Both the position numbers and the translations under genes were made by a program. From Staphylococcus sp. IVB6214 (GTDB lineage: Bacteria > Bacillota > Bacilli > Staphylococcales > Staphylococcaceae): a DNA stretch of 64,000 bases. The notes under the pieces were generated by a model. It did not search any database and was not told the origin of the DNA. It saw only the letters and a program-made list of their open reading frames with translations. The DNA lies in NCBI RefSeq assembly GCF_025558585.1, contig NZ_CP094723.1, forward strand, positions 1,426,001-1,490,000. The letters are read 5' to 3'. Every line of letters begins with the position of its first letter. Positions within the stretch are counted from its first letter, which is position 1. This document shows positions 56,984 through 64,000 of the stretch, piece by piece.

Positions 56984-58042
56984 TTATTGCTTTGGTAATT
57001 CAAAACGGTATATGTCGTCAGAATATCCTGGTATAACACGTTTACATATTTGATGCACAAAAAATGCAATTGTGAATGGTATGATAAAGTATGCAAACAA
57101 TAGCATCAATGCATTCATCATCGGATCACCATCCATACGGTTAAATGCATTAATCGGCCCTACTAAACCTGTATATCCAAATCCTGCTGACATCGGTGTA
57201 CCTTTTATATCAACAAAATATGCTAATAAACCGCCAACAACACCATTAATAGCTAATGGAATCATAATAATCGGATGTTTTAAGTATACTGGAATCATCA
57301 TTTTGGCAGCACCAATCAACAGAACAATATTCACTCCTGCTTTATTAACAGGTAATGAACCGAATAGGAACGTTACACACGCTGCTACTATACCCATGTT
57401 GGCTGCACCACTGCCCAATCCAGTCAGTGAAATTGCCGTCGCTATCGCAACGAGCGAGATTGGTGTAACCATCAATAAGGCAAATGTAACAGTGATTAAA
57501 ATACTCATCAATAACGGATTGAGTTCTGTAAACGAATGAATCATTGCACCAAGCGTACCCGTTACTTTTCGAACATATGGCAATATCAGTAACCCGATAT
57601 ATCCAGAAACTACTGGAATCAAAACAGGTAAAATAATTAACTCCAGCGAACCAAACTTCCCACTTAATAACATAAACATGGCACAGGCAAGTGTTACAAT
57701 GATCATGATATTGATAATATCACCGATACCTTGTAACATAATCACACCATTTTCAAAAACAACCGCACCAGACCCTAGCATTGCCGATGTCCCAACGAAC
57801 ACAGAACCAGGACCTGAAAACTTAAACATATGCGCTGCAACAACACCAATAATGAAGGCCATAAATGATTGAATTACAATCACAAGCTGATAAATCATCT
57901 CTAATGCTTCATTACCATCTTTAAAAAACTTTAGCAATTCTCCCAATAATGCATTCGGTAATAATGCAATGACAACACCTGCACCTACTGCATTTAATAT
58001 ATTATTGAAAAACTGCTTACCACTACTTTGCGTTTTTCCCAC
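56984..58042 (-). CDS. PTS EIIC_2-family membrane protein (PfoR-like)
   Basis: A 352-aa protein with about ten membrane helices. Regions GAGVVIALLPNALLGELLKF, GFGYTGLVGPINAFNRMDGD and VNKAGVNIVLLIGAAKMMIP are typical of the PF13303 family, sometimes called perfringolysin regulator. The family resembles a sugar PTS IIC domain, but there are no IIA/IIB genes nearby, so transport by phosphotransfer is not shown. GTG at 58042 follows GAGGAGG with 8-nt spacing; a longer upstream frame has no such signal. Confidence 0.85.
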   Translation of the reverse strand: MGKTQSSGKQFFNNILNAVGAGVVIALLPNALLGELLKFFKDGNEALEMIYQLVIVIQSFMAFIIGVVAAHMFKFSGPGSVFVGTSAMLGSGAVVFENGVIMLQGIGDIINIMIIVTLACAMFMLLSGKFGSLELIILPVLIPVVSGYIGLLILPYVRKVTGTLGAMIHSFTELNPLLMSILITVTFALLMVTPISLVAIATAISLTGLGSGAANMGIVAACVTFLFGSLPVNKAGVNIVLLIGAAKMMIPVYLKHPIIMIPLAINGVVGGLLAYFVDIKGTPMSAGFGYTGLVGPINAFNRMDGDPMMNALMLLFAYFIIPFTIAFFVHQICKRVIPGYSDDIYRFELPKQ

Positions 58043-58251
58043 AGAGAAATCCTCCTCAATTATAATACGTTTATCATAATACAAAACGATAGCATCTACA
58101 ATATACATTATAACGATTTGTATGCATTCTAATGGATAAACTTTCAAAATAAACATAGACATTAATTATTTCAAAAATTGTTGACGAAACATCGCGAACG
58201 TAATATAATAGTACTTGTGATTTTGATTGTACATTAATAATCACAAATAAT

Positions 58252-58335
58252 GCCGGTGTGGCGGAATTGGCAGACGCGCGGGACTCAAAATCCCGTGTCC
58301 ATTAGGACGTGTCGGTTCGACCCCGACCACCGGTA
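58252..58335 (+). tRNA. tRNA-Leu(CAA)
   Basis: A type II tRNA with variable arm; the loop CTCAAAA gives anticodon CAA. It is the only plus-strand tRNA of the window. Followed by its own terminator. Confidence 0.93.
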
Positions 58336-58341
58336 CTACTT

Positions 58342-58386
58342 AAAAAGGCACGGTAAGTATTTATACTTACTGTGCCTTTTTCTTTT
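58342..58386 (+). terminator. Terminator of tRNA-Leu
   Basis: AAAAAGGCACGGTAAGTA, a short loop and the complement TACTTACTGTGCCTTTTT. Confidence 0.9.
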
Positions 58387-58406
58387 AGGTTGGGACAAAA
58401 GCGTTT

Positions 58407-58485
58407 AGGATTTGAGCAGAACCGAACGATGTGCAAAATTGATTTTCAAATTTTGTCACATTGTGGATGTTCTGTCGAAAATCCT
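58407..58485. repeat. Segmented long inverted repeat in an intergenic region
   Basis: The arms pair in order: AGGATTT/AAATCCT, CAGAAC/GTTCTG, ATGTG/CACAT and CAAAATT/AAATTTTG, separated by small bulges, giving one 79-nt hairpin. It is followed by GGGACA-type sequence, so it probably belongs to a staphylococcal intergenic repeat family. No ORF is credible here. Confidence 0.6.
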
Positions 58486-58741
58486 GCTTTTGGGACACCG
58501 TTTAGCACTACGTATAATGTGCCGCTCATGTCTCCGCTTTATTTTTGGTTTAATTACTTAAAATGATAGAGGCATGCGCGCTTTTTTTGTATCTAAATGA
58601 TAAAAAACAAAAAAGGCGAGACAGCAGTTCATGCCATCCCACCACAAAAGGTAAACATCCTAAAAACACAACAAAAAAACCGTCCATATACTCATCAGAT
58701 AACAATCTGCTAAGTTGGTTCGGTACACAAAATATAAAATA

Positions 58742-58815
58742 TGGAGCGGAAGATAGGACTTGCACCTATATCACTTTCCGGGAAGGAAAGTATTCTGAAA
58801 TTGAAATACTCCCGC
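58742..58815 (-). tRNA. tRNA-Gly(TCC), non-proteinogenic (peptidoglycan) type
   Basis: Anticodon loop CTTCCCG gives TCC. The T-loop reads GTGCAAGTC instead of GTTCRANTC, and the D-loop lacks the GG pair; both features weaken EF-Tu binding and mark the staphylococcal glycine tRNAs that feed Fem-type pentaglycine bridge synthesis. CCA encoded. Promoter-distal end of the array. Confidence 0.85.
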
Positions 58816-58827
58816 ATAATTAAAATA

Positions 58828-58901
58828 TGGAGCGGAAAACAGGACTTACACCTGTACCTCTTTCCGGGAAGGAAAGTGTTCTAGAATTAAACTATTCCCG
58901 C
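58828..58901 (-). tRNA. tRNA-Gly(TCC), second non-proteinogenic copy
   Basis: Same unusual T-loop (GTGTAAGTC) and D-loop as the copy at 58742, but the two differ at several positions, so they are diverged duplicates. Anticodon TCC in an ACTTTC/GAAAG-type stem. CCA encoded. Confidence 0.85.
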
Positions 58902-58911
58902 ATGTAAAAAT

Positions 58912-58986
58912 TGGAGGCGGCAACCGGATTTGAACCGGTGAATAAGGGTTTTGCAGACCCTGGCCTTACCACTTGGCTATGCCGCC
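58912..58986 (-). tRNA. tRNA-Cys(GCA)
   Basis: Anticodon loop TCTGCAAAA region gives GCA. CCA encoded. Confidence 0.93.
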
Positions 58987-58994
58987 AAAAGGAA

Positions 58995-59066
58995 CTGGGC
59001 TAGCTGGATTCGAACCAGCGAGTGACGGAGTCAAAGTCCGTTGCCTTACCGCTTGGCTATAGCCCA
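58995..59066 (-). tRNA. tRNA-Gln(TTG)
   Basis: Anticodon loop CTTTGAC gives TTG. No encoded CCA. Confidence 0.93.
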
Positions 59067-59082
59067 TCAATAATAACTTTAA

Positions 59083-59157
59083 GGGCGGCTGATGGGAATC
59101 GAACCCACGAGTGTCGGAACCACAATCCGATGCGTTAACCACTTCGCCACAGCCGCC
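59083..59157 (-). tRNA. tRNA-His(GTG), copy 2
   Basis: Anticodon GTG. It differs from the copy at 18624 in acceptor and T-arm bases (GGCGGCTG versus GGCGGTTG). Confidence 0.92.
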
Positions 59158-59158
59158 A

Positions 59159-59232
59159 TGGCAGGGGCAGTAGGAATCGAACCCACATCAAAGGTTTTGG
59201 AGACCTCTATTCTACCGTTGAACTATGCCCCT
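59159..59232 (-). tRNA. tRNA-Trp(CCA)
   Basis: Anticodon loop CTCCAAA gives CCA. 3' CCA encoded. Confidence 0.93.
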
Positions 59233-59242
59233 ATTATAAGGA

Positions 59243-59326
59243 TGGTGGAGGGGGGCAGATTCGAACTGCCGAACCCGAAGGAGCGGATTTACAGTCCGCC
59301 GCGTTTAGCCACTTCGCTACCCCTCC
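59243..59326 (-). tRNA. tRNA-Tyr(GTA)
   Basis: Type II tRNA with variable arm; the loop CTGTAAA gives GTA. CCA encoded. Confidence 0.93.
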
Positions 59327-59333
59327 AAATGAA

Positions 59334-59409
<76 letters not shown>

Positions 59410-59421
59410 ATAAATAAAAAA

Positions 59422-59497
59422 TGGTGGTTCAGGACGGAATCGAACCGCCGACACAAGGATTTTCAGTCCTTTGCTCTACCGACTGAGCTACTGAACC
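59422..59497 (-). tRNA. tRNA-Phe(GAA), copy 2
   Basis: Anticodon GAA. Identical to the copy at 18712-18784 but with an encoded CCA. Confidence 0.93.
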
Positions 59498-59504
59498 ATA
59501 ATAA

Positions 59505-59581
59505 TGGCGGTCCCGACGGGAATCGAACCCGCGATCTCCTGCGTGACAGGCAGGCGTGTTAAACCGCTCCACTACGGGACC
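59505..59581 (-). tRNA. tRNA-Asp(GTC), copy 2
   Basis: Anticodon GTC. Identical to the copy at 18792-18868, within the 247-bp repeat. Confidence 0.93.
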
Positions 59582-59592
59582 ACTCAAAAATA

Positions 59593-59666
<74 letters not shown>

Positions 59667-59686
59667 ATAATAGAAATTAAAATAAA

Positions 59687-59779
59687 TGGCGGAGGAAGAG
59701 GGATTCGAACCCCCGCGAGCCGTTAAGCCCCTGTCGGTTTTCAAGACCGATCCCTTCAGCCAGACTTGGGTATTCCTCC
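59687..59779 (-). tRNA. tRNA-Ser(TGA)
   Basis: Type II tRNA; the anticodon loop CTTGAAA gives TGA. CCA encoded. Confidence 0.93.
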
Positions 59780-59788
59780 AAAATTATA

Positions 59789-59862
59789 TGGACCTTGCAG
59801 GACTCGAACCTGCGACCGAACGGTTATGAGCCGTTAGCTCTAACCAACTGAGCTAAAGGTCC
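59789..59862 (-). tRNA. tRNA-Ile2(CAT, lysidine type)
   Basis: Anticodon CAT, but the body (GGACCTTTAGCTCAGTTGG) is that of the minor isoleucine tRNA whose C34 is changed to lysidine by TilS. Chosen over methionine because a typical elongator tRNA-Met follows in the array. Confidence 0.8.
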
Positions 59863-59892
59863 TAATAATCATTTCTATCAACTAATAATTAG

Positions 59893-59966
59893 TGGCGGCG
59901 GAGGGGATCGAACCCCCGACCTCACGGGTATGAACCGTACGCTCTAGCCAGCTGAGCTACGCCGCC
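59893..59966 (-). tRNA. Elongator tRNA-Met(CAT)
   Basis: Anticodon loop TTCATAC gives CAT. Body GGCGGCGTAGCTCAGCTGGC is the elongator form. Confidence 0.9.
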
Positions 59967-59993
59967 ATATATAGTTGTAAAGTATTAAATTAA

Positions 59994-60069
59994 TGGTGGA
60001 GACTAGCGGGATCGAACCGCTGACCTCCTGCGTGCAAAGCAGGCGCTCTCCCAGCTGAGCTAAGCCCCC
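59994..60069 (-). tRNA. tRNA-Ala(TGC)
   Basis: Anticodon loop TTTGCAC region gives TGC. The acceptor holds the G3-U70 identity pair. CCA encoded. Confidence 0.93.
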
Positions 60070-60087
60070 ATAAATTATTTTAGTAAG

Positions 60088-60161
60088 TCGGGAAGACAGG
60101 ATTTGAACCTGCGACCCCTTGGTCCCAAACCAAGTGCTCTACCAAGCTGAGCTACTTCCCG
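60088..60161 (-). tRNA. tRNA-Pro(TGG)
   Basis: Anticodon loop TTTGGGA gives TGG. CCA not encoded. Confidence 0.93.
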
Positions 60162-60174
60162 AAAGAATAAGAAG

Positions 60175-60248
60175 CGCGCCCGATAGGAGTCGAACCCATA
60201 ACCTCTTGATCCGTAGTCAAACGCTCTATCCAATTGAGCTACGGGCGC
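60175..60248 (-). tRNA. tRNA-Arg(ACG)
   Basis: Anticodon loop CTACGGA gives ACG, expected to be edited to ICG by TadA. Confidence 0.93.
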
Positions 60249-60258
60249 ATATTCTAAA

Positions 60259-60347
60259 TGGTGCCGAGGACCGGAATCGAACCGGTACGGTAATCACTTA
60301 CCGCAGGATTTTAAGTCCTGTGCGTCTGCCAGTTCCGCCACCCCGGC
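60259..60347 (-). tRNA. tRNA-Leu(TAA)
   Basis: Type II tRNA; the anticodon loop CTTAAAA gives TAA. CCA encoded. Confidence 0.93.
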
Positions 60348-60354
60348 AAAATAA

Positions 60355-60429
60355 TGGAGCAGAAGACGGGATTCGAACCCGCGACCCCAACCTTGGCAAG
60401 GTTGTATTCTACCGCTGAACTACTTCTGC
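60355..60429 (-). tRNA. tRNA-Gly(GCC)
   Basis: Anticodon loop TTGCCAA region gives GCC. Normal T-loop, so translation type. CCA encoded. Confidence 0.93.
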
Positions 60430-60434
60430 ATTAA

Positions 60435-60516
60435 TGCGGGTGAAGGGAGTCGAACCCCCACGCCGTAAGGCGCTAGATCCTAAGTCTAGTGCGTCTGCCA
60501 ATTCCGCCACACCCGC
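60435..60516 (-). tRNA. tRNA-Leu(TAG)
   Basis: Type II tRNA; the anticodon loop CTTAGGA gives TAG. Confidence 0.93.
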
Positions 60517-60523
60517 TTGAAAA

Positions 60524-60599
60524 TGGTGAGCCATAGAGGATTCGAACCTCTGACCCTCTGATTAAAAGTCAGATGCTCTACCAACTGAGCTAATGGCTC
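60524..60599 (-). tRNA. tRNA-Lys(TTT)
   Basis: Anticodon loop CTTTTAA gives TTT. CCA encoded. Confidence 0.93.
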
Positions 60600-60606
60600 T
60601 TGATAA

Positions 60607-60682
<76 letters not shown>

Positions 60683-60687
60683 ATAAA

Positions 60688-60763
60688 TGGTGGAGAATGA
60701 CGGGTTCGAACCGCCGACCCTCTGCTTGTAAGGCAGATGCTCTCCCAGCTGAGCTAATTCTCC
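60688..60763 (-). tRNA. tRNA-Val(TAC)
   Basis: Anticodon loop CTTACAA gives TAC. First tRNA after 5S rRNA in the transcript. CCA encoded. Confidence 0.93.
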
Positions 60764-60771
60764 ATATATTT

Positions 60772-60886
60772 ACCTGGCACCGTCCTACTCTAGCGGAACG
60801 TCAGTTCAACTACCATCGGCGCTAAAGAGCTTAACTTCTGTGTTCGGCATGGGAACAGGTGTGACCTCTTTGCCATTGGCACCAGA
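60772..60886 (-). rRNA. rrf: 5S ribosomal RNA
   Basis: About 115 nt with the conserved CCCATGCCGAACACAGAAGT core, ends TCTGGTGCC and GGTGCCAGG pair. It sits between 23S rRNA and the tRNA array. Ends are set by the terminal helix. Confidence 0.95.
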
Positions 60887-60965
60887 TAAAATTGAATGTT
60901 ATACATTCAAAACTAGATAGTAAGTATATCATTTACACAAACAAAACCTTGTGAAAAAATTTTGA

Positions 60966-63886
<2,921 letters not shown>

Positions 63887-64000
63887 TTTGTGATGTTTTG
63901 GCAATCGCTTGCATTCGGCTTCATTTCTTTCTTCGCTTGCTCAGTTACGTGTAGTAATCTTCGCTTCGCTCATCAAGAAATTCATAGACTGACAAACGTT
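63887..64000 (-). other. 16S-23S spacer (partial)
   Basis: 114 nt upstream of 23S rRNA with no tRNA. 16S rRNA is expected just beyond the right edge, so the rrn operon is transcribed leftwards into the tRNA array. Confidence 0.75.

Noticed and set aside
59789..59862. Calling this CAT tRNA a second elongator methionine tRNA
   Set aside because: The body sequence is of the lysidine-type isoleucine tRNA and a clear elongator tRNA-Met is adjacent.

Overview
The window is chromosomal DNA of a low-GC Firmicute that is clearly a Staphylococcus. Supporting evidence: the sigS/comK-like pair, sagB, traP, the airSR iron-sulfur two-component system, xdrA, the coproporphyrin-type heme genes, the large tRNA array behind an rRNA operon, and two non-canonical glycine tRNAs of the kind used for peptidoglycan cross-bridges. 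Gene order largely follows the S. aureus metK-pckA-menE and hemEHY-ecs-prsA-yha-airSR-fumC regions as I remember them. The proteins diverge, and ppx/ppk are present, so this is probably another species, perhaps of the intermedius/hyicus type. That species guess is inference.

Layout. 1-14.8 kb: partial FAD oxidoreductase, a tiny-peptide transcript, sagB, sigS with a ComK-like gene, transaldolase, tandem fluoride exporters (crcB), a NERD-like membrane protein, metK under a SAM riboswitch, pckA, an alpha/beta hydrolase, ytkD, yidD and menC/menE. 14.8-18.2 kb: a small decayed accessory island next to tRNA-Ser(GGA). It holds an Ltp-repeat membrane protein, a degenerate tRNA-Ser copy, two tiny HTH proteins, a truncated tyrosine recombinase and a one-spacer type II-A CRISPR remnant without cas genes. 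18.2-19.0 kb: eight tRNAs. 19.2-19.35 kb: a candidate small RNA with a strong promoter, an inverted repeat between its -35 and -10, and a terminator loop complementary to a Shine-Dalgarno plus AUG.

19.4-43.2 kb: a serine hydrolase, hemE-hemH-hemY, traP, ecsAB, hit, hpr, prsA, yhaMNO, yheA/yheB, xdrA, a glutamate symporter, a CDF metal exporter, airSR and a pseudouridine synthase. 43.3-44.3 kb: two unrecognised membrane proteins. 44.5-58.0 kb: fumC-ppx-ppk, a NagB-like protein with nagA, queG-trmL, glnPQ (glnP is broken by a one-base deletion in a poly-A run) and a PTS EIIC-like membrane protein.

58.2-64.0 kb: tRNA-Leu(CAA) on the plus strand, then on the minus strand an array of 23 tRNAs downstream of 5S and 23S rRNA; the window ends in the 16S-23S spacer. 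A 247-bp block carrying tRNA-Phe, tRNA-Asp and tRNA-fMet is repeated exactly, in the same orientation, at 18712-18958 and 59425-59671.

Functional themes: heme synthesis and handling (hemEHY, traP), envelope maintenance (sagB, prsA, ecsAB, glycine tRNAs), redox sensing (airSR), gluconeogenesis and SAM supply (pckA, metK), menaquinone synthesis (menCE) and polyphosphate turnover (ppk/ppx).
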